Source: JABACD01 sp047639675 (GTDB lineage: Bacteria; Planctomycetota; UBA1135; GCA-002686595). Taken from it: a stretch of DNA of 64,000 bases. The stretch is taken from the NCBI GenBank assembly GCA_047639675.1, contig JBLIOI010000006.1:9686-73685 (forward strand). The letters run 5' to 3'. Below are positions 1 to 7,261 of this stretch, piece after piece; position 1 is the first letter of the stretch; each line of letters starts with the position of its first letter. The notes under the pieces are model-generated. The model had not been told where the DNA came from, ran no database searches, and worked only from the letters and a program-made list of their open reading frames with translations. Made by a program: the position numbers and the translations under genes.

Positions 1-1
1 A

Positions 2-712
2 ACTCGCCGGCAGCAGTTCACTTTGCTTCTCGCAGCCATCATTGATCGCGACGAAGAAGGCCTCGTCGATACCTTGCTGGAATGGTCCGATGGGGAAGAC
101 TCCGACATTGAACTCCTTGTTCAAGACTGCAACGACTTCCTCGATCGCTACACCGCGCGCGAGCTCAAGAACCTAAACGTTTCAGCGATGCTCCAGGACA
201 TCTCGCGCATCGTACGCGAGAACAATCTGATTCTGCCCGCGGACGTCGCCGGACTGATCAAGGTTTTCCTGACCCTCGAAGGTCTCGGTCGCCGCCTCGA
301 CCCGGACTTCAGTCTGGACGAGCATATCGAACCCATCGCCCGTCGTATGATGCGCGAAATGGCGTCCCCGCGTCGTATCGTCGCACGCAACTGGCGCGAC
401 GTGCGCCGCTTGGCCGTGTCTCTGCCACGGGACATACGCAAGGTCATTCAGCGCTTGCGTCGCACGGGATTCAAGATCGAGCTGGACCTAAAGCGGCTCG
501 ATGATTTCGGCCGCCAACTAGATAGAAGCGCTAACCGCATCACCGTCGGCTTGATTACCTCGGCGCTAATCGTCGGCACCTCAATCGCCATGACGATTGA
601 CTCGGGCCCAACGATCTTCGGCCTGCCCGTGCTCGGTTTCTTTGGCTTTGGTTTTTCCTTCACGATCGGATTGATGCTGCTCTGGTCAATCCTGCGCAGC
701 GGGAATCGCTAG
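2..712 (+). CDS. UbiB/ABC1/AarF family protein, C-terminal part (5' end outside window)
   Basis: The frame is already open at base 2, so the start lies upstream of the window. The roughly 236 residues seen resemble the C-terminal part of the ABC1/AarF/UbiB atypical kinase-like family: a helical region rich in Arg and Asp, then two hydrophobic segments near the end (beginning ITVGLITSALIV and LPVLGFFGFGF). UbiB-type proteins are ATPases that support quinone biosynthesis or lipid trafficking at the membrane. The kinase-like catalytic motifs would lie upstream and cannot be checked. The family call rests on the overall look and the paired C-terminal helices. Confidence 0.7.
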   Translation, partial: TRRQQFTLLLAAIIDRDEEGLVDTLLEWSDGEDSDIELLVQDCNDFLDRYTARELKNLNVSAMLQDISRIVRENNLILPADVAGLIKVFLTLEGLGRRLDPDFSLDEHIEPIARRMMREMASPRRIVARNWRDVRRLAVSLPRDIRKVIQRLRRTGFKIELDLKRLDDFGRQLDRSANRITVGLITSALIVGTSIAMTIDSGPTIFGLPVLGFFGFGFSFTIGLMLLWSILRSGNR

Positions 713-777
713 CGGTAATTTCGCAGGCCGTGGCTTTGCAGGCAGTAGCTTCGCGCTCGCAGTCAAGTGCAGTAAAT

Positions 778-1215
778 TCAATCGCCCGATAGGGCCCGCA
801 GACGCTTGGCGCGCTTGCCGCGGATGATGTCCTTGAGAGTGATCGGGTCCAAGACTGAATAGAACGCTTCTTGCGCATCCCGCAAGGCACCCTTGAGTTC
901 GCAAGCAGGAGCGATCACGCAAGTATTGGTCTCTTCCTGGAAGCACTCGATCAATCCCTCGCTATCATCCATGGCGCGGATCACCGCTCCAATGTTGATC
1001 TCTTCTGGCTCAAGAGCAAGCTCAACTCCCCCGGCCGCGCCGCGATGAAGGTTGACGAGCCCAAGTTGTCCCAAGGCGCGAACCACCTTGAGCAGATGAT
1101 TGCTTGAGATCCCAAAGGCACTCGCAATCAACGGAGTCGATACGCGCTCATGCGGCCTAACTCCGAGGAAAATCAGGACGCGCAGGGCGTAGTCTATGTG
1201 CTTGGTAATGCGCAA
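778..1215 (-). CDS. nsrR: Rrf2-family transcriptional regulator, NsrR-like nitric oxide sensor
   Basis: A 145-residue protein with the Rrf2 winged helix-turn-helix at the N terminus (MRITKHIDYALRVLIFLG) and three cysteines at 91, 98 and 104 in the context ECFQEETNTC-x5-C. That is the iron-sulfur ligand pattern of NsrR, where nitrosylation of the cluster relieves repression. The C-terminal stretch SVLDPITLKDII is also NsrR-like. It is the last gene of a minus-strand run after a truncated hemoglobin and a flavin reductase, so an NO-responsive repressor of its own operon is the natural reading. IscR or RsrR-type members are less likely because of the cysteine spacing and the context. Confidence 0.88.
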   Translation of the reverse strand: MRITKHIDYALRVLIFLGVRPHERVSTPLIASAFGISSNHLLKVVRALGQLGLVNLHRGAAGGVELALEPEEINIGAVIRAMDDSEGLIECFQEETNTCVIAPACELKGALRDAQEAFYSVLDPITLKDIIRGKRAKRLRALSGD

Positions 1216-1301
1216 GGTTATGGGCGGGCGGCGAGTTCTACATCGCAGTCGGCTCTAATTGTAGTCGAGCGCCTCGAGCTCCGACTGAGATTCTCGTGAG
1301 T

Positions 1302-2270
1302 TCACTTCTGAGCTTGGTTCGCCGGAAGAAATGGATCCGCAAAAATCTCGCCTGAAGGAACTCCAGCCATAAAGAAGCTGCGCTGCAAAAGCCGCACGAT
1401 CACATCATCGCCACACAGAAAGGCCCGAGTCTTGTCGACAGGGCCCGCCACGCGCAGCGCAATCTCATCCAGTGGTCCTTCAAACTCGCGGCCCTCGGAG
1501 CCCCGCAAGACACAATGATGAATTCGCAACTGCGACCACTCTGAAGCGAAAACCTCGAGCTCGTCCCTCATATACAAACGGTCCGGCTGGAGCCCTCCAT
1601 GAATGAGATCGATCGGTCCCTGGTGTCCTTGCACAAGAGCATCCCTAGCAATACCCAAGAGCGGCGCTAGCCCCGTGCCGGTTCCAACTAGCAGTAGCTT
1701 TTGCTCCGGGTTGTCAGCGATATGAAAGCATTGCCCAAAGGGCCCGCGCACTTGCAAGTCAGCACCCGCTTGAAGACCGTGCAGCCAACCGCTTAGCAGA
1801 CCGCCCGGTACCAATCGGACATGCAATTCGAGGTGCGCATCTGAGGGTAGGCTTGCGATCGAATAACTGCGAGTCTCGCCGCCTGGATGCAGCACATCCA
1901 CGTACTGTCCAGCTCGATACGGCATGCCTTCAGGCTTCGTGAGAAAGATACGGACGACATCGCTCGCAACCGATTCGATGCGTATCAGGCTAACGTCGAT
2001 AGCTTTGAGATCTGCTAGTTCACGCAACCGCAAGGCCGTCGTCGGGCGCGCCTGGCAGGCGAGAAAGAAACCTTGCGCTTTCAACGTGGGACGCAATCCA
2101 CGTTGACTCTCCGCTGGGAGAGTGCCATCCGCTTGCAACATGCACTTCGTGCACGTTCCGGAGCGGCACCCACTGGGCACATCGACTTCCGCACGCTCAA
2201 GCGCTTCAAGGACCGTCTCGCCCTCAGCAAGCTCGATGGTGCGCTCACCTAACTGGACGCTTCCGCTCAT
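1302..2270 (-). CDS. 2Fe-2S ferredoxin/FAD/NAD(P)H oxidoreductase, probable hemoglobin reductase
   Basis: A 322-residue protein. The N terminus is a plant-type 2Fe-2S domain with Cys35, Cys40, Cys43 and Cys72. A ferredoxin-NADP reductase fold follows: the FAD motif RSYSIAS near residue 133, the NAD(P) loop GTGTGLAPLLG near 195, and the C-terminal FLCGDD motif. The architecture matches flavodoxin/ferredoxin reductases of the phenol hydroxylase and CDP-glucoseen reductase type. The start ATG overlaps the hemoglobin stop as ATGA, which implies translational coupling. Inference: it supplies electrons to the hemoglobin, so the pair acts as a two-protein nitric oxide dioxygenase. Confidence 0.85.
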   Translation of the reverse strand: MSGSVQLGERTIELAEGETVLEALERAEVDVPSGCRSGTCTKCMLQADGTLPAESQRGLRPTLKAQGFFLACQARPTTALRLRELADLKAIDVSLIRIESVASDVVRIFLTKPEGMPYRAGQYVDVLHPGGETRSYSIASLPSDAHLELHVRLVPGGLLSGWLHGLQAGADLQVRGPFGQCFHIADNPEQKLLLVGTGTGLAPLLGIARDALVQGHQGPIDLIHGGLQPDRLYMRDELEVFASEWSQLRIHHCVLRGSEGREFEGPLDEIALRVAGPVDKTRAFLCGDDVIVRLLQRSFFMAGVPSGEIFADPFLPANQAQK

Positions 2271-2629
2271 CGGTTCAACACATCATTGCGAACGCTTTCA
2301 GCAAGCGCCGCAACTTCACCGATGTCTTCCGCCGCTGCGCCCAGGTCTGTGAGCACGCCGCCGAGGTGTTCAATCACGATATCCACATGCGTATCGTTCA
2401 GGCCCTTTTCGACCATGGCCTTGTGGCCCTCGCGCATGTCCTTGCCGGTGTACTCCGCAGGCCCACCCGTAACAAAGGTCAGAAAGGCCTTCTGCTTGGC
2501 GATTTGACCATCCATGTCGACGCCGTCAAAGAAGCTAGAGACACGGTCATCAGATAACATGCGGCGGTAGAACTGATCGGTAGCGGCTTGAAAAGCGGGC
2601 TCACCGCCCAGGCGTTCGTAGAGGCTCAT
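2267..2629 (-). CDS. Group 1 truncated hemoglobin (trHbN type)
   Basis: A 120-residue globin of typical group 1 length, starting MSLYERLGG. Tyr21 in QFYRRML fits the B10 distal tyrosine, Phe33/Phe34 fit the CD1 region, and His69 in REGHKAM fits the proximal F8 histidine. TrHbN proteins oxidise NO to nitrate in the presence of oxygen and a reductase. It is the first gene of the operon with the reductase (4-base overlap) and the NsrR-like regulator. A palindrome lies about 46 bases upstream of the start. Confidence 0.9.
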   Translation of the reverse strand: MSLYERLGGEPAFQAATDQFYRRMLSDDRVSSFFDGVDMDGQIAKQKAFLTFVTGGPAEYTGKDMREGHKAMVEKGLNDTHVDIVIEHLGGVLTDLGAAAEDIGEVAALAESVRNDVLNR

Positions 2630-2676
2630 TTTCTTAGAGTGGGGGAAAGGGGTGTCGAGGGGGGGGGTATCACATA

Positions 2677-2699
2677 AAGTGGCATTTGGTTGGCCACTT
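2677..2699 (-). promoter_or_regulatory. Candidate NsrR operator palindrome upstream of the hemoglobin operon
   Basis: A perfect 9-bp inverted repeat, TAAAGTGGC / GCCACTTTA, with a 9-bp spacer spans 2675-2701. Read as an 11-1-11 site, the left half AAGTGGCATTT matches 9 of 11 positions of the known NsrR half-site AAGATGYATTT; the right half matches less well. It sits between the array and the hemoglobin gene, where an autoregulated NO repressor would bind. Confidence 0.5.
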
Positions 2700-2701
2700 T
2701 A

Positions 2702-3269
2702 GCTGGCGTCTGCTTCAGGGACACCCGGAATGCAAAAATTTCTTCAGGAGGCTCCCCTGCCACCAGGATTCTGGGCGATGCCTGATCCTGGTCACTTCAA
2801 CCTGCACCCACCTCAAATCCGCACTAACTACCCTCTCCAGGAAAGCGTCTTGTCCTGCACCCTTCCCGGCGAAGGACTTTCAACGCATCCCGATCAGTTG
2901 CTCCCTCGCGACTCACTTGCGAAGCCGCCAGATCAACATTCCTACGACCCAGAAACTCCCCAGCCGCGTGCGTCTCGATAGCACAATGATCTAGGGCGAA
3001 ATCTTCAATGAACGGCTCTAGATGCACTGCCAGCCCATTAGGCGGCTTCAGCCTCTCCTGATATTGCCGCTTCCCCCAATACGTGTTACACCGACATGTA
3101 GATTTCCACCCTTCGGTCGCACCACCCTCGCAACTCAGGCTCGCCAATGGACTTCGACTACTCGCCCGATTCCACCCCCGAGATACACAGTCGCCTTTGC
3201 CAGATTCGGCTGTTTAGATCGGGCTGTAGACATATAGGTTGTGCAGGCAAGTCGGGAGGTCGTTGAATG
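2702..3269. other. Intergenic region between the NO operon and the cassette array
   Basis: No gene can be supported with confidence. A minus-strand frame (2824-3147) has a plausible-looking peptide containing HLEPFIEDFALD and EFLGRRNVDLAA but no recognisable family and no good start. It may be a decayed cassette gene. A GTTTAGA sequence near 3212 could be a remnant attC core, but I could not pair it with a partner. Confidence 0.4.
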
Positions 3270-3386
3270 GTGAAGTGTCCAAGTTGTGGCGTTCGAGTCG
3301 GTATTCCCCGACTGCTGAACGTCGATCTGCGCCATGTGCCATGTGCCCTGTGCCCTGTACCTTGTGCACGGCCTTCATGTCAGTAA
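3270..3386 (+). CDS. Short zinc-ribbon protein, probably the N-terminal half of a split cassette gene
   Basis: A 38-residue frame starting at GTG: VKCPSCGVRVGIPRLL followed by CALC and PVPC. The CPSC and CALC pairs look like a zinc ribbon. Cassette-borne membrane proteins often begin with such a ribbon and continue into transmembrane helices. Here the frame stops just after the start of the next, membrane-spanning frame (10-base overlap). The junction contains tandem near-repeats of CCATGTG and CCCTGTG, a likely slippage site, so the two frames were probably one gene. Confidence 0.4.
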   Translation: MKCPSCGVRVGIPRLLNVDLRHVPCALCPVPCARPSCQ

Positions 3387-3619
3387 ATACGAACCTCGTT
3401 TTGTTCCCGGGCTTCATGTTGATCTTGGTTGGTCCCCATGCAGCAGTGGCTGTCGAGGATGGCTCGCTCTCGGTAACCCTCGGAGGCGTAGTCGGCATCT
3501 GCGTTCTCCTCGCTGCGGGCTGGCTCGGCTACTGCCTAAGTTCCGCGAACCTGATTCGACATCGGTATGTGCCGCATAGCAAGCCGATAGAAACGGACGG
3601 GGCTTCGCCCCGCCGCTGA
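3377..3619 (+). CDS. Small membrane protein, cassette gene or C-terminal half of a split gene
   Basis: 80 residues, starting MSVNTNLVLFPGF. Two hydrophobic segments are visible (LVLFPGFMLILVGPHAAVA and VTLGGVVGICVLLAAGWLG), followed by a short basic tail with HRYVPHSKPIE. The stop codon lies inside the following attC-like site, the usual arrangement in gene cassettes. No function can be assigned. It is probably the membrane part of the zinc-ribbon protein encoded just upstream in another frame. Confidence 0.5.
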   Translation: MSVNTNLVLFPGFMLILVGPHAAVAVEDGSLSVTLGGVVGICVLLAAGWLGYCLSSANLIRHRYVPHSKPIETDGASPRR

Positions 3620-3638
3620 CCGCAAACCCCGTGAGACG
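3575..3638 (+). repeat. attC-like site 1
   Basis: Left core-like CATAGCAAG, a hairpin-forming centre GGACGGGGCTTCGCCCCG, a right arm GCCGCTGACCGC, and a right core CCGTGAGACGC that differs from the canonical GTTAGAC by one or two bases. The overlap with the preceding stop codon supports the call. Both cores are degenerate, so it may no longer recombine. Confidence 0.65.
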
Positions 3639-3662
3639 CACTCTGAAAGGCAACGATAAAAA

Positions 3663-4007
3663 ATGAAAATCATGAACCTCACAACATCGGCACTGGTTGT
3701 AATCCTCTCTTGTGTGAGTTGCCTTTCGGTGTCGCACGAAGAATCCTGGGCGCCAGTCACGCTGAACCTCGACCGATCAGTTGTCCACCCTGCTGCCGAG
3801 GCATACGTCTACGTCGATGGCGACTACCGAGCCAACACCATTGATGGCCGGTTGCGTGTCTACCTCACCCTAGAGGCACACGACGTTGAGGTGCATATAC
3901 CCGGATTCGAAGTCTGGGAACGCTCAGTCTTTCTGAGCACCGCCGAGTACCCTAAGGGTAGGGTGATCCAGGTCACTCCCAGCCGAGAGGCTGCGGCATC
4001 TAACTAG
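3663..4007 (+). CDS. Putative cassette lipoprotein of unknown function
   Basis: 114 residues. The N terminus MKIMNLTTSALVVILSC looks like a lipoprotein signal with a lipobox at SC-VSC. The mature part is short and beta-rich, with paired phrases such as AYVYVDGDYRA and RLRVYLTLEAHDVEVHIP that suggest a small carbohydrate-binding or PEGA-like sandwich. The stop TAG falls inside the next attC site. No family is recognised with confidence; an envelope location is inferred from the signal. Confidence 0.65.
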   Translation: MKIMNLTTSALVVILSCVSCLSVSHEESWAPVTLNLDRSVVHPAAEAYVYVDGDYRANTIDGRLRVYLTLEAHDVEVHIPGFEVWERSVFLSTAEYPKGRVIQVTPSREAAASN

Positions 4008-4063
4008 CCGATGCAGGCGGACGGTCCTTCATGCCGTTGCTGATCGCCCCAACCGTTTAAGCA
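4000..4063 (+). repeat. attC-like site 2
   Basis: Left core CTAACTAG, left box CCGATGCAGGCGGAC, a loop, right part TTGCTGATCGCCCCAACC and right core GTTTAAG. One of the clearest attC structures in the array; it contains the stop codon of the preceding cassette gene. Confidence 0.8.
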
Positions 4064-4094
4064 AAGTGGAAGACTTGATACGGGCAACACCACC

Positions 4095-4385
4095 ATGATT
4101 TGGATTGGCATCGGAATCGGTTGTGCTGCTGGCGTCGTTGCTGGCGTCTACGGCACATACCGGTCGATCTCTCGTGCGAGGACTCCCGCCGCCAAGAAGA
4201 ATGTGATTCGACTAAACGTCTACGGCTGGGTCAGCATCTCTGTGTTCTTAGCCCTCATGCTTGCCCTTCCGTCCCACTACAGTTTTCTCCTCTGGATACC
4301 CTATGGCCTCGGCTTCCCTCTCTTCATTCGCTATGCCAAGAAACAAGATGCGTGTTCGGGCACAGAGGGAATTGGGGATGTCTAA
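4095..4385 (+). CDS. Small cassette membrane protein
   Basis: 96 residues with three predicted membrane segments: IWIGIGIGCAAGVVAGVYG at the N terminus, WVSISVFLALMLALP in the middle and FLLWIPYGLGFPLFIRY near the end. A basic loop (SRARTPAAKKN) separates the first two. Similar three-helix proteins are common passengers of integron cassettes, but their function is unknown. The gene ends within attC site 3. Confidence 0.65.
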   Translation: MIWIGIGIGCAAGVVAGVYGTYRSISRARTPAAKKNVIRLNVYGWVSISVFLALMLALPSHYSFLLWIPYGLGFPLFIRYAKKQDACSGTEGIGDV

Positions 4386-4442
4386 CGAGCTGATACAACC
4401 GATCAGGCTTCGCCCCGCCGATGATCGGCCCATTAGTTAGAA
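4382..4442 (+). repeat. attC-like site 3
   Basis: Left core TCTAACGAG, left arm CTGATACAACCGATC, loop AGGCTTCGCCCCGCC, right arm GATGATCGGCC and right core AGTTAGAAG. GTTAGAA fits the canonical GTTRRRY apart from the final base. It overlaps the end of the preceding gene. Confidence 0.8.
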
Positions 4443-4532
4443 GGGAGTGTTGCTTCTTGTCTTCAAGCGGGTGAAGAGGCAACTCGCATGTGAAGGCCGC
4501 ACCGACAAAGAGTTGTGGTTGGATTGATGGGC

Positions 4533-4988
4533 TTAGGCGGGTGCCCAAGTGGATTCAATCTGGGCGCCACCGGAGCGCAAAAGGCTCAGGATTGGGCAAC
4601 GCGCGTCAACTCGACTGCCTAGGGTCGTGGCCTGCTCAGCACTGACGCCTGAGACCAAGGCTTTGATATGAACGTTTGTGAAGCAGCCCTCGGAATTATC
4701 CGTGATGCCCATGAACCCAGAGAGGTTGAGCACAACCTCGAGATCGATCTGGATCTTGGCAGCCTCAATTTCCATCTCCTCAGCGACTACTTGCGCCTGT
4801 TCATTTTGGCATCCAGCCAACGAGGCGAGTAAGTGGTGCATTGGATTAGGGCCGCTGTTGGAACCACCATCTTCTTTTGGTTCGTCAACCTGAAAGCTCC
4901 AATCAGAATCGGAAATGGCTACGCGGGTAGGCCATCCGCTGCCTAGTGCAGTCGCATGAAAGTGTTCGATGTGGCTTTCTTCAGTCAT
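4533..4988 (-). CDS. OsmC-family peroxide-detoxifying protein
   Basis: 151 residues of OsmC/Ohr fold. The two catalytic cysteines of the family are visible as Cys60 in LLASLAGC and Cys131 in DARCPILSLL. The central helix carrying NPMHHLLASLAGC is characteristic. Family members reduce organic hydroperoxides using these thiols, usually in the cytoplasm. It is the only gene of the array on the minus strand, so it cannot be read from a common array promoter and must have its own, probably in 4989-5136. Whether it is an OsmC, Ohr or YhfA-type member cannot be decided here. Confidence 0.85.
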   Translation of the reverse strand: MTEESHIEHFHATALGSGWPTRVAISDSDWSFQVDEPKEDGGSNSGPNPMHHLLASLAGCQNEQAQVVAEEMEIEAAKIQIDLEVVLNLSGFMGITDNSEGCFTNVHIKALVSGVSAEQATTLGSRVDARCPILSLLRSGGAQIESTWAPA

Positions 4989-5136
4989 TTTGAGCTTCGC
5001 TTACTTGTAGTGAGGTGGTGGGGGCTGCCGGCTGAATTGGCAGGGCATGGTCAACCTGTGGGCGGGCTTACGAGATCGTCAGAGAATCCGAGACGGAATG
5101 TTCTTGGATTTAGGGATTAAACGCGTCGTGCTACTT

Positions 5137-5212
5137 TCTAACCAGCGGTTGCAGGCAGACCATGCGTTCCGTATCGCTGCATTTCGGCTGCTGTACGGCA
5201 ATCCTGGTAGGC
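5137..5212 (+). repeat. attC-like site 4
   Basis: Left core TCTAACCAG, left box CGGTTGCAGGCAGAC, loop, right box GCTGTACGGCAATCC and right core TGGTAGGC (canonical GTTAGGC with one change). GGTTGC in the left box pairs with GCAATCC in the right. Confidence 0.65.
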
Positions 5213-5233
5213 TGATCGAGATGAAGGTAAGGG

Positions 5234-5419
5234 GTGTCGTTGAAGAGGCACACGGTGGCGAACCTCACGCTCTCCGGCGTTTTCTGTGCACACTACCTAC
5301 TGCTACGGCGCCGGGTAGGTCTGACATATCTTACGGCCGTCTCCTCCTGCAGGATTGCCGTCCTCTTCGTGATATTTGTGGGGATTTACTTCTACTTCGC
5401 GATTGGCGGACGCTTTTGA
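5234..5419 (+). CDS. Small hydrophobic cassette protein
   Basis: 61 residues from a GTG start preceded by GTAAGG. The C-terminal half is strongly hydrophobic (CRIAVLFVIFVGIYFYFAI), suggesting one or two membrane helices. It lies between attC-like sites 4 and 5 and reads in the array direction. No homologous family is recognised. Short length makes it a tentative call. Confidence 0.4.
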   Translation: MSLKRHTVANLTLSGVFCAHYLLLRRRVGLTYLTAVSSCRIAVLFVIFVGIYFYFAIGGRF

Positions 5420-5438
5420 GTTGGGCCATGATGTCTGC

Positions 5439-5500
5439 CTGACTAGCCAATGCAACGGCCGCGGTTTCAGCGCGCCACTGATCGCTTACGACGTCCGGCT
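5439..5500 (+). repeat. attC-like site 5 (degenerate)
   Basis: Left core CTGACTAG, left box CCAATGCAACGGCCG, loop, right arm CCACTGATCGCTTACG and a poor right core CGTCCGGC in place of GTTRGGC. It lies between two cassette genes at the expected position. Confidence 0.55.
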
Positions 5501-5530
5501 TTTTCTCATGACCGACCAAAAGAGGCAACG

Positions 5531-5782
5531 GTGCTAGAGCTTAGACCCAAATGCGAATGCTGTAATGTCGATCTACCGCCGTCCTCCACCGAGGCCAGAA
5601 TCTGTACCTTCGAATGCACGTTCTGCGCGACCTGCGTGGAAACCAAGTTACAAGGTGTCTGTCCTAACTGCGGTGGGGATTTTACAGTGCGCCCGATTCG
5701 ACCTGAAGTCGCCCTCGCTAGTGCTCCTGAGTCGACCAAGCGGATTTATAAACCGGAATGCTGCGTCGCCGGGAATCCTTAG
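5531..5782 (+). CDS. DUF1272 domain protein (cassette-borne zinc-binding protein)
   Basis: 83 residues from a GTG start with AGAGGC upstream. The sequence VLELRPKCECC followed by ARICTFECTFC, ATCVE and CPNCGG is characteristic of DUF1272, a short family rich in CxxC pairs that probably binds two zinc ions. The family is often found in integron cassettes; its role is not known. A longer frame extends upstream through attC site 5, but the RBS and family length support this start. A truncated second copy lies at 7352. Confidence 0.85.
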   Translation: MLELRPKCECCNVDLPPSSTEARICTFECTFCATCVETKLQGVCPNCGGDFTVRPIRPEVALASAPESTKRIYKPECCVAGNP

Positions 5783-5824
5783 GGTGGCAATGATCACCTC
5801 TTTCCTAGCAACCAACACTTCTAC

Positions 5825-5921
5825 GCCTAACGAGTCGTTGGAGCGGATCGTGAAAACTGCCTCTTGTTTGACTACGCCAAGGCCCGTGCCTGCTTCAGCA
5901 ACCGCTCAACTATGTAGTCGG
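5825..5921 (+). repeat. attC-like site 6 (degenerate)
   Basis: Left part GCCTAACGAGTCGTTGGAGC and right part CAGCAACCGCTCAAC followed by ATGTAGTCGG, where a GTTAGRC core would be expected. GAGCGG on the left pairs with CCGCTC on the right. Length about 97 bp. Confidence 0.55.
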
Positions 5922-5929
5922 CCGAACGC

Positions 5930-6286
5930 ATGACCTTTCATTTTGAGTGCTCAGGAGATGGATGGCAGCACCACGAATCCGAGGGTTGGGGTGAATGTCA
6001 ACGTTTCATCGAAGTGCTAGATGACCAGAGGGCAAATCGCCAGATCGAGGTTTACCGCGGGGGTCAAGTACTCGTGTACGATCGCATGCGTGAGATGGAC
6101 CGCTACGGGCGACTCGTGGGGCTTCGTTTCAGTCGCAAGGACAAGTGGAGGGTGCACTTCTCCGACGTTAGCGAAATGTCCCTGGCGGACTTTGAAAAAG
6201 TGTGTCGCCGCTTCGCTGGGCGGGCGCTCCAACAAACCGATGTACCGGACGACCCCTCGGGCGCCGCTGAACGGCAAACCTGTTAG
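5930..6286 (+). CDS. Hypothetical cassette protein
   Basis: 118 residues, soluble, starting MTFHFECSGDGWQHHESEGW. It carries an alternating charged and aromatic pattern (QIEVYRGGQVLVYDRM, GRLVGLRFSRKDKWRVHFS) typical of a small beta-barrel or beta-sheet protein. No family is recognised. The last codons and the stop lie within attC site 7, whose right core GTTAGAC includes the TAG, so it is a textbook cassette gene in layout. Confidence 0.6.
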   Translation: MTFHFECSGDGWQHHESEGWGECQRFIEVLDDQRANRQIEVYRGGQVLVYDRMREMDRYGRLVGLRFSRKDKWRVHFSDVSEMSLADFEKVCRRFAGRALQQTDVPDDPSGAAERQTC

Positions 6287-6289
6287 ACG
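6226..6289 (+). repeat. attC-like site 7
   Basis: Left core CTCCAACAAAC, left box CGATGTACCGGACG, loop CCCCTCGGGCG, right arm CCGCTGAACGGCAAACC and a perfect right core GTTAGAC (6282-6288). Overlaps the end of the preceding gene. Confidence 0.8.
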
Positions 6290-6299
6290 AGCTTTCCAT

Positions 6300-6530
6300 A
6301 TGAATACACAATATATCGTCGCGATTGAGCGGTCAGGTTTCGCGCAGATCTCGAACCTGTTGACCGAGAAGCTACGCCGAGAGTTGGTGGTGCTTTTCGG
6401 TGGCGATGAGGATCGAGTTAGCGAGCGTAGCCGGCTAGCTTTCAATGCAGTCTGCGCTGCCGCAACATCAGGCGTGGCCGCTGATGATCGCCAAAGCGAG
6501 AATACGTTTGAAGGGCGCCCTACCTCATGA
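6300..6530 (+). CDS. Hypothetical small cassette protein coupled to a fatty acid hydroxylase
   Basis: 76 residues beginning MNTQYIVAIERSGFAQISN and ending with TGA that overlaps the ATG of the next gene (ATGA), implying translational coupling. It has no membrane segment and no recognised motif; a helical, charged middle (LTEKLRRELVVLFGGDEDRV) is the only visible feature. It and the next gene would make an unusual two-gene cassette. Confidence 0.5.
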   Translation: MNTQYIVAIERSGFAQISNLLTEKLRRELVVLFGGDEDRVSERSRLAFNAVCAAATSGVAADDRQSENTFEGRPTS

Positions 6531-7261
6531 GTCTCCCGACAATCATGACGGCCGTCTCTACCGTCATTTTCTTCGGTATCGAACGGATCTGGCCCGGGCG
6601 TAAACTTCCGATGTCGAAGGGTTGGTACACCCGCGCACTCCTCATCAACCTCTGCCAACTTTCAATTACTCTAGGCCTTGGAGGTCTTTGGACGAAGGTC
6701 TATGGGGCGGGTTCCCTGCTCAATTTGGCATCGTGGGATATGCCATTTTTGGAAGGGTTCAGCGGCTGGTTCGTAGGAACGTTCGTGTTCTATTGGTGGC
6801 ATCGTGCGCGGCACCGCAACGGACTTTGGCAGGTGTTTCACCAGATTCATCATTCGCCAACAAGAATTGAAATCCTGACATCGTTCTACAAGCACCCGGT
6901 TGAAATTGGGTTCAATTCTTTTCTTACGGCCGCGTTGCTCTTCCCCTTGCTGGGTTGCTCGCTGATGGCCTCCTTCTGGTACAACTTTTTCGCAGCTACT
7001 GGCGAATTCTTCTATCACGGGAATTATAAATCGCCGAAGTGGCTGCGGTATTTCGTGCAGACGCCGGAGCTGCACTCAATCCATCACCAAGAAGGCGTGC
7101 ACCGCTACAACTACGGCGACATACCCATCTGGGACAGGCTCTTTGGGACCTACAAAGACACCACTGAATTCGCGCCGCGCTGCGGTTTCGTTCTGCATCG
7201 GGAGGGTAAGCTCGCTCAGATGCTTGTCTTTCAGGATGTCCACAAAGACAGCGACGCATAG
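6527..7261 (+). CDS. Fatty acid hydroxylase / sterol desaturase superfamily membrane protein
   Basis: 244 residues. The di-iron histidine boxes of this superfamily are visible: WWHRARH (His92, His96), HQIHH (His105, His108, His109) and a C-terminal HSIHHQEGVH. Hydrophobic helices flank them (e.g. FVGTFVFYW, FNSFLTAALLFPLLG). Members hydroxylate or desaturate lipids at the membrane using a di-iron centre and oxygen. The exact substrate is unknown. Within the array it is preceded by a coupled small gene and followed by a degenerate attC site. Confidence 0.85.
   Translation: MSLPTIMTAVSTVIFFGIERIWPGRKLPMSKGWYTRALLINLCQLSITLGLGGLWTKVYGAGSLLNLASWDMPFLEGFSGWFVGTFVFYWWHRARHRNGLWQVFHQIHHSPTRIEILTSFYKHPVEIGFNSFLTAALLFPLLGCSLMASFWYNFFAATGEFFYHGNYKSPKWLRYFVQTPELHSIHHQEGVHRYNYGDIPIWDRLFGTYKDTTEFAPRCGFVLHREGKLAQMLVFQDVHKDSDA

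Noticed and set aside
3150..3220. Possible first attC site ending GTTTAGA
   Set aside because: No left core or pairing arm could be matched; left as an unexplained remnant.
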